Shown piece after piece: positions 1 through 6,637 of a DNA stretch of 9,084 nucleotides. The stretch comes from Paludibacteraceae bacterium (lineage in GTDB: Bacteria > Bacteroidota > Bacteroidia > Bacteroidales > Paludibacteraceae). The notes under the pieces were generated by a model that saw only the letters and a list, made by a program, of their open reading frames with translations, made no database searches and had not been told where the DNA came from. Location: positions 1 through 9,084 of the forward strand of contig JALNVE010000117.1 of assembly GCA_023227695.1 (NCBI GenBank), given 5' to 3'. Numbering within the stretch: the first letter of the stretch is position 1; every line of letters starts with the position of its first letter. A program made the position numbers and the translations under genes.

Positions 1-105
1 TCTTTCAATGCGAAAATCAAACTTTTCAGGGCTAATCTGCGTGGGGTCGTAGATAAGAAGTTCTTCCTATTCCGTATCGCCAATATTTATGCTTTTCCCC
101 ACTAA
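1..105 (+). CDS. ISAon1-like (ISL3-type) transposase, C-terminal fragment
   Basis: This frame is open from the first base and ends at TAA 103-105, giving 34 residues that begin SFNAKIKLFRANLRG and continue VVDKKFFLFR. That matches my memory of the conserved tail of ISAon1-type DDE transposases of Bacteroidota, where an (E)SFNAK..FRA..RGV.D..FFLFR block ends the protein close to the element terminus. The rest of the gene lies to the left of the window, so the catalytic residues cannot be judged. The gene converges on the lipoprotein gene ending at 180. The opposite strand is also open over 1-66 but is closed by TAG at 67-69 and has no ATG, so I prefer the plus frame. Family assignment is by eye, not by search. 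Confidence 0.75.
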   Translation, partial: SFNAKIKLFRANLRGVVDKKFFLFRIANIYAFPH

Positions 106-119
106 ATTTCTACTGACCC
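1..119 (+). mobile_element. Right end of an insertion sequence (predicted boundary)
   Basis: The transposase stop is followed at once by ATTTCTACTGACCC (106-119). Read from the other strand, the end would be GGGTCAGTAGAAATTTAGTG, a G-rich terminus of the kind expected for ISL3-type terminal inverted repeats. If the end is at 119, an 8-bp target duplication would be GCAAGAAG (120-127). The other end of the element is outside the window, so neither the repeat nor the duplication can be confirmed. The boundary is an inference. Confidence 0.4.
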
Positions 120-130
120 GCAAGAAGGTT

Positions 131-157
131 GAAAAGAGAGTTTGTAACACTCTTTTC
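131..157. terminator. Hairpin between convergent genes, probable bidirectional terminator
   Basis: Two 12-base arms surround a 3-base loop and pair with a single mismatch (outer arm GAAAAGAG against CTCTTTTC). The hairpin starts 22 bp beyond the lipoprotein stop and 25 bp beyond the transposase stop. Read on the minus strand the 3' arm is rich in U (CTCTCTTTTC) and is followed by AACCTTCTT, so it best serves the minus-strand transcript. Neither side has a classic uninterrupted T-run. Confidence 0.6.
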
Positions 158-179
158 TGATTGAGAAATGTTATTTTGA

Positions 180-1760
180 TTAATCCTTTTTCTGCGACAT
201 TTTTGATGCACCAGAATAAGTGTCAACATCTTTATCGTTTGTTGTAGTATCTGAATTAGTTGAAGCATAGTTGCTTTGAATAGCCTCTTCTTTCTCAATC
301 ATTTTATAGAACTCGTTCTGTGTTATTTTTACAGGGCCAACCAAGAACTCAGGAACGTTGTAGTTCTTGATAAGATTCATATTGTAGTCTGCCTCTGTAT
401 GAGGTATCACAAAAGGTTTGTGAGCCTTGCCATCTTTGTCAAAATAAAAGAAATAAGGACGGCTGTAGTTCGCGTCTTCTCTTCTTGAGAATACAACCCA
501 GCGGCCATTAGAGTTAAATGCATGATAACAATCGCTAGAATTACTGTTTACTTCTGTTATGATAGAAACTTCTTTTGTTTCCATATTCATTTGATATAGA
601 TCCGCTTCCTTTTGTGTATATGCATTAGGTCCGAAAGGTGCAACTGTAAATATCATATATTTCCCGTCTGGAGAAATCCTAGGATGAGAAGCACTTAATC
701 CTTTAGATGATGCGTGGTATAGGTCTTCTACTGCACCCCATGATTTATCTTTCTCGTTGAACGGAATCCTCTTCAGATCATATTTCATTTTTTTGAACTG
801 AGTGAAATCTGTAAGAGTAGAGTCTGAACTGCAGAAGTAGAGATATTTCCCGTCTGGAGACCAGCAAGGGAATGTCTCTTGTTGGTCTTTCGTCTTTAGG
901 ATATGAGTCATCTCATTCTTCTTAATGTCATATAAAACTAGGTCTGAACGATAGTCGTAGACAAATATCTTACCTTTATTTATTGAAAGGAAACTCTGTC
1001 TGATATCATTGCTGGAGAATGCGATTAATGGTAATGTAGGGTGCCATGCAGTATAGACTGTACCGGCAAACATGTCTCCGGTTTTTGTGTTGACTTTGTA
1101 TACCTTTCCTTGGTATGTCATGAGCATTCCACCGCCTGGACCTCTGTAGTAGAACATGCTGTTCTCAGGGTTGTTTTGTTGACTTACATGGCAATTTACA
1201 CAGCTTTGTTCACGGTTGTTTGGATCACATTTCTTTTTGTGATTCGTTAGTATCGGTGTTTGTTCCGATGTTTCTAGGTTGAACTGGAAAATGCCGATAT
1301 TTCCTGTACTCATGTAAGACGGCTCAATCAGACGATAAGTCAGATAAGGGTCTATAGCCTCGGCAGCCACCTCGTTTGAGAAACTCTCGTATTGAAGCCA
1401 TTTGCCCTCATTCTTTACGTAAATCTCGTAAGTCAGAATTTTTCCTTTGTTCTTAGAAAGAAGATTTTTCCATTTGTTTGCAGGGAAATGGATTCTCATT
1501 TTGTTATCACCCGAAGAGGTGATGGAATTTCCACTGGCATCTGTCACTTTCACAACGCATTCGTCGCCTTTCTCCTGAACAAGAAAGTTCATTGGTGCAA
1601 TGTTATAAGGCATTACAATATCTGTGTAATCAGGATAAATAGAGGCCCTTTTAGCCACCTTCTCACTGCTGCTTGGTACGTTGGTACAAGCTGTCAGAAT
1701 CAGAGCGATAGCTGCGAATGTGATGACTGATAGCTTATGTCTTATATCTTTTTTTGTCAT
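180..1760 (-). CDS. TolB-like beta-propeller lipoprotein with one c-type heme motif
   Basis: This is a predicted envelope lipoprotein of about 526 residues. It starts MTKKDIRHK, followed by a hydrophobic stretch and the lipobox LTAC, with the lipidated Cys at residue 25. Residues after this Cys (TNVPSSSEK) are not acidic. A single CVNCH heme-binding motif lies at residues 187-191 (bases 1188-1202), just ahead of WD40/PD40-like TolB-type blades at about 240-250 (HPTLPLIAFSS), 299-311 (WSPDGKYLYF), 359-371 (ISPDGKYMIF) and 413-425 (NSNGRWVVFS). The last 35 or so residues are a polar, low-complexity tail. Covalent heme implies an electron-transfer or sensing role outside the cytoplasm; this is inferred and no substrate is visible. 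An upstream ATG at 1805 would add 15 residues before the signal peptide and overlap the preceding gene by 20 bp, and ATG 1766 is also possible. I prefer 1760 because it leaves a normal short n-region. It follows the DUF6057-type gene and is probably co-transcribed with it. Confidence 0.85.
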   Translation of the reverse strand: MTKKDIRHKLSVITFAAIALILTACTNVPSSSEKVAKRASIYPDYTDIVMPYNIAPMNFLVQEKGDECVVKVTDASGNSITSSGDNKMRIHFPANKWKNLLSKNKGKILTYEIYVKNEGKWLQYESFSNEVAAEAIDPYLTYRLIEPSYMSTGNIGIFQFNLETSEQTPILTNHKKKCDPNNREQSCVNCHVSQQNNPENSMFYYRGPGGGMLMTYQGKVYKVNTKTGDMFAGTVYTAWHPTLPLIAFSSNDIRQSFLSINKGKIFVYDYRSDLVLYDIKKNEMTHILKTKDQQETFPCWSPDGKYLYFCSSDSTLTDFTQFKKMKYDLKRIPFNEKDKSWGAVEDLYHASSKGLSASHPRISPDGKYMIFTVAPFGPNAYTQKEADLYQMNMETKEVSIITEVNSNSSDCYHAFNSNGRWVVFSRREDANYSRPYFFYFDKDGKAHKPFVIPHTEADYNMNLIKNYNVPEFLVGPVKITQNEFYKMIEKEEAIQSNYASTNSDTTTNDKDVDTYSGASKMSQKKD

Positions 1761-1785
1761 GATCATTTTTGATTTGAGATGTGAA

Positions 1786-3621
1786 TTAGTGCATTGTGTT
1801 TGCATTGGAGAAGATGTAATAGTAACTGTATGAGTTACCGTACGTCTCTTTCAGAGCTTTAGCCGCAGCCTCTTTGCTGCTGTAGGTTTTGAGCGACTGG
1901 AACAGATTTACGATACTCTGTGCAAAAGGTCTCTCTATGCGGAAATGCTTTAATCCCTCTGGATGGCCGTTGATGGCGCAAATGACAAGAGCCTCTTTCA
2001 TGCAGAGTGGCAACCTGTTTTTGTAGAGCGACTGTGCGATCAGAATGTCGTTCATGAATAATTTCAAATCTTTACTGTAGAGGTCTGCAAGTATACGGTG
2101 CTCAATTGTCCCAGCATCCATCTTGCTATAGGAGATGTATGTTTGTGGCAAATTCTGTACGCTGATAATCACATCTTGCTTAGGCAGACACTTTCTTACT
2201 TTATCCATTTCAGGATATTTGCTGATCATCAGTTCTGGATGACCGATGTACTTTTCGTGTTCTTTAGCCCATGAGCTTTGGAACATTGTCTCCTTAAGTA
2301 AGGTTATGTATTTCTTTGCTAGCTCGTCTTCATCACTCAGTAATGCACAAAGAGCCATTTTTTTCAGGTGCTCATATGTCGGACCTGTGGTAACCCAGAA
2401 TTCCATTGCCCATAAATAGGCATTATTTGGAAATGATGCGTAGAGAAAAAGGTCCTCGTAATATATAGGCTGATTTGTGAGGTATTGTGATACTGACTTT
2501 TTTAGAATACAAGGGTATCTGAACATCTCATTTGCAAGAACCTTTTTGTTGGCCAATGCAATGATTCGATAGGCAGAGATAGCCTTTGTGGGTTCCGAAA
2601 CCTTTTCAGCTTCTTTCAAAATGTTATTCCAATCGTGTTGCTCGCAAAGTCGCTGCATCTTTATCTCCGTTTGGAAATTATCATCGCGGAAAGAGAAGTA
2701 GAAGATGCCCAAACAGACAACTGCCATTCCGATCGCATTATACATCAAATGATTGCTTATACTTTTTATCTCTGACTTCTTTTTCCCGAAGAAGAATGAA
2801 TAAACGGTTAAGAGAAGAAGTGTTGCTGTTATGAGGATGAACAAGTTCTGATAGTGGAAATCAGTAATTGGCGCAAGTATTGCATAATTGTATGTCTCGA
2901 CGAGGAGAGTGCTTGAAATATAAGGAAGCAAGGCTATGAGAATAATGCCTATACCAGCATAAATGAATTTGGTCTTCTCCTCTTTTTTCAACTCGTTGAT
3001 GGTAATGATCAATATTGCAACTAATGCATAACTGCCGATTGCAAAGAATGCGATAGCTGCAATAGCCAAAGAGATGGCTGACCCTGTCTTTTTGCTGGAT
3101 AATACTTTATGCAAAAACAGAATGGAAAGAATCAGCAGTACGCCTAAAGTGGATGAGAATACGATGGAGGTGTTGAACATATAGTAAACGGCATATCCTA
3201 TGGAGCTAATCATCAGAAGCACTAGTCCTGAAGGAATGAAAGATAGCAGGAATTTCTCGCTTGAAATTTTGTAAATGTGGCTTACTCCCAGTTCGATTGC
3301 AGAGAGAATCAAAGAGAGTACCAGTGCTCCTAAAATAGGATAGTACAGCAGCTGAGTGAGATAGGCCGAAACATATATGAGCAGACCTGCTGACTGTTGC
3401 ATTGTATTCTCAAAGAAAATCTCATTCTGAAGGAAGAAGTTTGCATTCTGCAATTTGTACATCAGTTCAGAATTGTAGATGCCTAGGAAACAGAGAGAAA
3501 ATAGGAAGAAAAGAATCCTACATCCCCATATCGTTTGTTGCTCAGAGAGAATGAATTTTTTGGGAGAGATCTCCTTCTTCTCTTGAACTGGTTTTGCCGA
3601 TGTTACTTTTTTGTTCTTCAT
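1786..3621 (-). CDS. DUF6057-type polytopic membrane protein
   Basis: This 611-residue protein begins with a basic cytoplasmic segment (about 1-30). Eight or nine hydrophobic segments follow, at roughly 31-49, 77-92, 94-114, 126-148, 152-172, 181-207, 218-236, 257-278 and 290-310. The last 300 residues are soluble and rich in helix-forming residues, resembling a TPR-like alpha-solenoid. This layout and the Bacteroidales context match what I recall of DUF6057, a family without known function. No catalytic motif is visible. Glycosyltransferase or oligosaccharide ligase-like membrane proteins can share the layout, but nothing here proves that. It sits 59 bp after sufE and directly before the heme-propeller lipoprotein, so the two are probably functional partners at the membrane. 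No Shine-Dalgarno precedes the start, which is usual in Bacteroidota. Confidence 0.75.
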   Translation of the reverse strand: MKNKKVTSAKPVQEKKEISPKKFILSEQQTIWGCRILFFLFSLCFLGIYNSELMYKLQNANFFLQNEIFFENTMQQSAGLLIYVSAYLTQLLYYPILGALVLSLILSAIELGVSHIYKISSEKFLLSFIPSGLVLLMISSIGYAVYYMFNTSIVFSSTLGVLLILSILFLHKVLSSKKTGSAISLAIAAIAFFAIGSYALVAILIITINELKKEEKTKFIYAGIGIILIALLPYISSTLLVETYNYAILAPITDFHYQNLFILITATLLLLTVYSFFFGKKKSEIKSISNHLMYNAIGMAVVCLGIFYFSFRDDNFQTEIKMQRLCEQHDWNNILKEAEKVSEPTKAISAYRIIALANKKVLANEMFRYPCILKKSVSQYLTNQPIYYEDLFLYASFPNNAYLWAMEFWVTTGPTYEHLKKMALCALLSDEDELAKKYITLLKETMFQSSWAKEHEKYIGHPELMISKYPEMDKVRKCLPKQDVIISVQNLPQTYISYSKMDAGTIEHRILADLYSKDLKLFMNDILIAQSLYKNRLPLCMKEALVICAINGHPEGLKHFRIERPFAQSIVNLFQSLKTYSSKEAAAKALKETYGNSYSYYYIFSNANTMH

Positions 3622-3680
3622 GTTGATAAAGTATGTTTTCTGTTTGCCGGTTTTCTTCTCGTTATACCTTCAAAATGCAT

Positions 3681-4109
3681 TTATTTCTCGTTTTCTTTTG
3701 CCTTTAAAGCCATGGCGTAGAGGCGCATCTGCTTGATCATAGCCAACATTCCGTTGGAACGGGTAGGAGAAAGGTGCTCCTTCAGGCCGATACGGTCGAT
3801 GAAGTAAAGCTCGCTGTCCAAAATCTCTTCAGGTGTATGTCCCGACAAAATCTCAACCAGCATCACAACAATTCCGCCTGCGATGTCGGTGTTGCTCTCG
3901 CCGTGGTAATAAACCAATCCGTCTTTATATTGCGCAGTAACCCAAACCTTGCTTTGACAGCCTTCGATGAGGTTTTCTGGAATTTTCTCTTCTTCGGGCA
4001 TCTTCTCGCCAGACTGGCTCTTGTCGATAATCTGTTGGTACTTGTCCAACCAATCTTCTAAAAATTCAAACTCAGAGATAATTTCGTCTTGTTTCTCGTT
4101 GATTGTCAT
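3681..4109 (-). CDS. sufE: SufE-family sulfur acceptor protein
   Basis: SufE takes persulfide sulfur from the active-site Cys of SufS and carries it to the Fe-S assembly scaffold in the cytoplasm. The protein has 142 residues, normal for the family. The acceptor Cys is visible as C51 in the motif EGCQSKVW, the same residue number as in E. coli SufE. A second family signature, LSPTRSNGM, lies in the C-terminal third. The gene follows sufS with an 11-bp gap, so the pair is co-transcribed and very likely translated together, giving donor and acceptor in step. It starts at ATG 4107-4109 and ends in TAA. No SD is seen ahead of the start. Confidence 0.95.
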   Translation of the reverse strand: MTINEKQDEIISEFEFLEDWLDKYQQIIDKSQSGEKMPEEEKIPENLIEGCQSKVWVTAQYKDGLVYYHGESNTDIAGGIVVMLVEILSGHTPEEILDSELYFIDRIGLKEHLSPTRSNGMLAMIKQMRLYAMALKAKENEK

Positions 4110-4120
4110 GATTCTTATGT

Positions 4121-5344
4121 TTAATGATGGAACATCTTGCGGGCACGTTCAATTCCTGCCACAAGGATGTCTATCTCTTCTTTTGTATTATATAATGCGA
4201 ATGATGCACGTACGGTGCCTTCGATTCCAAATGCCTGCATAACAGGTTCAGCGCAGTGGTGACCTGTACGTACGGCAATGCCTAGTTTGTCAAGGATGGA
4301 CCCCATGTCGTAAGGGTGTATGTCGCCAACCAGGAAGGAAACCAATCCGCCACGGTGGCTTACATTGCCGATGAAGCGCATGCCTTCGATCTTTGCCATC
4401 TGCTCACGTGCATATTCCAGCAACTCACTTTCATGTTGTGCTATGTTGTCCATGCCAAGGGCTGTAACATAATCCAACGCTGTTGAGAGCGCTGTTGAAC
4501 CAATATAATCAGGTGTTCCAGCCTCAAATTTGAACGGAAGTTCGTTGAAGGTTGTCTTCTCGAATGTCACCTTCTGGATCATTTCACCACCGCCTTGGTA
4601 AGGAGGTATGAGCTCCAGCCATTTCTCTTTTCCGTAGAGGACTCCAATTCCAGTAGGACCATAAACTTTATGACCAGAGAACACGAAGAAGTCGGCATCC
4701 AAATCCTGCACATCCACTTTGAGATGAGGAATGGACTGAGCTCCGTCTACCAATACAGGGATGTTGTGCTCGTGCGCTTTCTTGATGATCTCCTTAACAG
4801 GGTTGATGGTTGCCAATGTATTGGAAACGTGAGTGACTGAGATCAATTTTGTTCTGTTGGTGATAAGGCTGTCCAATTTCTCCAACTGAAGTTCACCGTT
4901 TTCGTCGAACGGAATGACTTTCAGTACTATACCTTTCCTTGATCGAAGCAATTGCCAAGGTACGATGTTGGAGTGGTGCTCCATCTGCGAAACGATGATT
5001 TCGTCGCCCTCTTCACATTGGCTGTCGCCAAAAGAGGAGGCAACCAGGTTGATGGCCTCGGTAGTGCCACGAGTGAAGATAATCTCTTTATTGGAAGGTG
5101 CGTTGATAAAGGCGCGTACGTTCTCGCGTGCTGCCTCGTGTGCCTCTGTAGCGTGCTGGCTAAGGAAGTGCACACCACGGTGAATGTTAGCGTTACAGCT
5201 GTAGTAACCCTCACAAATCTTTTCAACTACACATGATGGTTTTTGTGTTGTGGCAGCGTTGTCTAAGTAGACAAGTTGCTTGCCATATATCTTTTTCTCC
5301 AGGATGGGGAAATCTTTTCTAATGCTGTTTACGTCCAGTCCCAT
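4121..5344 (-). CDS. sufS: SufS cysteine desulfurase
   Basis: This PLP-dependent group II cysteine desulfurase converts L-cysteine to L-alanine and holds the sulfur as a persulfide for Fe-S cluster biogenesis. The 407-residue length is typical. Visible features are YLDNAATTQKP near the N terminus (26-36), MEHHSNIVPW at 121-130 with a His positioned over PLP, and the PLP-lysine K226 in FSGHKVYGPTG. The persulfide Cys is C364 in RTGHHCAEP. K226 and C364 have the same numbers as in E. coli SufS. The SufS-type short active-site loop and the adjacent sufE argue against NifS, IscS and the kynureninase branch. A strong SD (TAAAGGAG, 5350-5357) lies 5 bp ahead of the ATG and fixes the start. No sufB, sufC or sufD is next to it; korB lies upstream on the same strand beyond a terminator. 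Confidence 0.97.
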   Translation of the reverse strand: MGLDVNSIRKDFPILEKKIYGKQLVYLDNAATTQKPSCVVEKICEGYYSCNANIHRGVHFLSQHATEAHEAARENVRAFINAPSNKEIIFTRGTTEAINLVASSFGDSQCEEGDEIIVSQMEHHSNIVPWQLLRSRKGIVLKVIPFDENGELQLEKLDSLITNRTKLISVTHVSNTLATINPVKEIIKKAHEHNIPVLVDGAQSIPHLKVDVQDLDADFFVFSGHKVYGPTGIGVLYGKEKWLELIPPYQGGGEMIQKVTFEKTTFNELPFKFEAGTPDYIGSTALSTALDYVTALGMDNIAQHESELLEYAREQMAKIEGMRFIGNVSHRGGLVSFLVGDIHPYDMGSILDKLGIAVRTGHHCAEPVMQAFGIEGTVRASFALYNTKEEIDILVAGIERARKMFHH

Positions 5345-5349
5345 AATTT

Positions 5350-5357
5350 CTCCTTTA
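5350..5357 (-). promoter_or_regulatory. Strong Shine-Dalgarno of sufS
   Basis: TAAAGGAG on the minus strand lies 5 bp ahead of the sufS ATG. Such a match is uncommon in this window, since korB, sufE and the DUF6057-type gene have none. It is directly abutted by the U-tract of the leader hairpin at 5357-5387. Confidence 0.7.
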
Positions 5358-5387
5358 AAAACCGTATGATTCTCTGTTTTTATACGG
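5357..5387 (-). promoter_or_regulatory. Hairpin plus U-tract in the sufS leader
   Basis: In the minus-strand transcript, CCGUAU pairs with AUACGG across a 14-base loop (arms at 5382-5387 and 5362-5367). UUUUU follows (5357-5361) and runs straight into the Shine-Dalgarno. The layout resembles a small intrinsic attenuator or a stem that could influence ribosome access. The stem is only 6 bp, so function is uncertain. Confidence 0.4.
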
Positions 5388-5428
5388 ATGGTTTGTCGCT
5401 TAAGGGCCTAGTGACCCGAAAGTCAACA

Positions 5429-5436
5429 CAAAGTTA
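5429..5436 (-). promoter_or_regulatory. Candidate -7 box of the sufS promoter
   Basis: The minus strand reads TAACTTTG, a full match to the Bacteroidota -7 consensus TAnnTTTG. No TTTG stands 19-21 bp upstream; the closest is a TTTA about 24 bp away, so the -33 part is weak. Initiation here would give a leader of roughly 80 bases before sufS, carrying the hairpin at 5362-5387. Confidence 0.5.
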
Positions 5437-5484
5437 CGATTATTTATTCATATAGAGATTTAAAGAATGTTTCATTTTCATTTT

Positions 5485-5501
5485 ACAGCCCAAAGGGCTG
5501 T
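5485..5501. repeat. Perfect short inverted repeat (hairpin)
   Basis: ACAGCCC and GGGCTGT pair as 7 bp around the loop AAA. It lies about 50 bp upstream of the sufS -7 box and about 50 bp beyond the korAB terminator tract. No T-run follows on either strand, so it is not an obvious terminator by itself. Confidence 0.55.
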
Positions 5502-5509
5502 GCCGATTG

Positions 5510-5521
5510 GACTAATTAGTC
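5510..5521. repeat. Perfect 12-bp palindrome GACTAATTAGTC
   Basis: The 12 bases are identical on both strands with no spacer. This suits a dimeric DNA-binding protein as well as it suits RNA folding. It lies about 75 bp upstream of the sufS -7 box and abuts the next hairpin. No regulator that would bind it is recognisable. Confidence 0.45.
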
Positions 5522-5540
5522 TTTTGGCCATCGGCCAAAA
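5522..5540. repeat. Perfect 8-bp inverted repeat TTTTGGCC/GGCCAAAA
   Basis: The two 8-base arms flank the 3-base loop ATC. The repeat directly follows the U-tract of the korAB terminator in the minus-strand reading, so it may back it up. Part of it can pair differently: GCCGAT at 5502-5507 complements ATCGGC at 5530-5535, which would enclose the palindrome at 5510-5521 and exclude this hairpin. Confidence 0.5.
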
Positions 5541-5574
5541 ATAAAAGAAGACGGAAAGTTTGCGCCCTCCGTCT
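5537..5574 (-). terminator. Intrinsic terminator of korAB
   Basis: On the minus strand AGACGGA (5568-5574) pairs with TCCGTCT (5549-5555) across a 12-base loop and is followed by a T-rich run, TCTTTTATTTTT. It lies 35 bp beyond the korB stop. No T-run follows the stem in the plus direction, so it is one-sided and ends the korAB transcript. Confidence 0.75.
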
Positions 5575-5609
5575 CCTACACATCACTAAAAATATCTTAT
5601 TTTTCGACC

Positions 5610-6614
5610 TTATTTTACCTCCCAAGTGTCGTTGGTCATCAACAATTCTTGGAAATTGTGATAGGTTTTCTTGCTCTTGACATCCTTGATCTGCTCTTCA
5701 ATAGCGTCGTTGTACGTAGGAGCCTCTACGTCACGTATTACGCCTAATGCAATTGGAAAGTCAGGACCTTCCATTAAAGCTAGCTTTAATTGCAATGTGT
5801 TATCTTCACAATGAGCATCATGCACTAGAATGTCTTTTTCTGTGATTCCGTTTTCTCCAATCTTAGCGACCTTAAGACCGAAACCCTCTTGAACCAAACC
5901 GAATTCCTTGTTTTCACCGAAAATCATTGGCTTTCCGTGCTCAAGATAGATGGCGTTCTTTGCACGACCTTCTGGAGTGTGAACGCTCTCGTGAGTTCCG
6001 TTGTTGAAGATAATGCAGTTTTGAAGTATTTCGCATACAGAAGCACCTTTATGAGCCTGAGCTGCTTTCAAAATCTCGATTGTACCAGGAGCATCTGTTG
6101 CGACTGCACGTGCGAAGAAGTGTCCGCGGGCACCGAAGCAAAGTTCTGCTGGACGGAATGGATCCTCAACTGTTCCATAAGGGGAAGATTTGCTGACGAA
6201 TCCACGTGGAGATGTTGGAGAATATTGACCCTTTGTCAAACCGTAGATACGGTTGTTCAAAAGAATCATGTTCAAATCTATGTTACGACGATTTGTGTGG
6301 ATGAAGTGGTTACCACCGATGGCCAAACCATCACCATCACCAGAAACCTGCCATACTGTCAAATTCGGATTAGCAATTTTACAACCGGTTGCGATAGCTG
6401 CTGCACGTCCGTGAATCGTATTCATTCCGTAAGTAGCCATGTAGTGAGGCAAGCGGCTTGAACAACCGATACCTGAAATAACGGCTGTATCATACGGTGC
6501 AATACCGATTTCTGCCATTGCTTTTTGCAGTGAAGCCAAGAAGAAGTGATCACCGCATCCAGGACACCAACGTGGTTGTCCTTTCTTGAAATCTTTTGCT
6601 GTATATTCGCTCAT
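5610..6614 (-). CDS. korB: 2-oxoacid:ferredoxin oxidoreductase, beta (TPP-binding) subunit
   Basis: This is the catalytic beta subunit of a 2-oxoacid:ferredoxin oxidoreductase, probably for 2-oxoglutarate. Together with KorA it oxidises the 2-oxoacid with CoA to acyl-CoA, CO2 and reduced ferredoxin, and it can run backwards as a carboxylase. The 334 residues include WCPGCGDHF with C17 and C20, and GIGCSSR with C51. These and a downstream Cys (C194 or C200) are the expected [4Fe-4S] ligands. The thiamine diphosphate/Mg motif GDGDGLAIGGNH starts at 92 and ends with NMILLNN at 115-121. GLTKGQYSPTS at 125-135 is typical of the family. It starts 23 bp after korA, so the two are one operon, and it is followed by a terminator. 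Substrate choice between 2-oxoglutarate and other 2-oxoacids rests on overall resemblance. Confidence 0.93.
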   Translation of the reverse strand: MSEYTAKDFKKGQPRWCPGCGDHFFLASLQKAMAEIGIAPYDTAVISGIGCSSRLPHYMATYGMNTIHGRAAAIATGCKIANPNLTVWQVSGDGDGLAIGGNHFIHTNRRNIDLNMILLNNRIYGLTKGQYSPTSPRGFVSKSSPYGTVEDPFRPAELCFGARGHFFARAVATDAPGTIEILKAAQAHKGASVCEILQNCIIFNNGTHESVHTPEGRAKNAIYLEHGKPMIFGENKEFGLVQEGFGLKVAKIGENGITEKDILVHDAHCEDNTLQLKLALMEGPDFPIALGVIRDVEAPTYNDAIEEQIKDVKSKKTYHNFQELLMTNDTWEVK

Positions 6615-6637
6615 TTTTCTTTTCTCTTAATCAGTTA

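Noticed and set aside
1..102. Minus-strand frame reading EELLIYDPTQISPEKF at the left edge, as a partial gene
   Set aside because: It is interrupted by TAG at 67-69 and has no ATG. The plus-strand frame over the same bases ends in a recognisable transposase tail, so this is its antisense shadow.
1761..1805. Upstream ATG at 1805 as the start of the lipoprotein gene
   Set aside because: It would put 15 polar residues before a complete signal peptide and overlap the preceding gene. The starts at 1760 or 1766 give a normal lipoprotein signal.
3622..3680. A separate promoter before the DUF6057-type gene
   Set aside because: No TAnnTTTG with a correctly spaced TTTG was found in the 59-bp gap.
4914..5236. 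Plus- and minus-strand open frames of 80-100 codons inside sufS, and similar ones inside the kor genes
   Set aside because: They overlap strongly supported genes in other frames and encode nothing recognisable.
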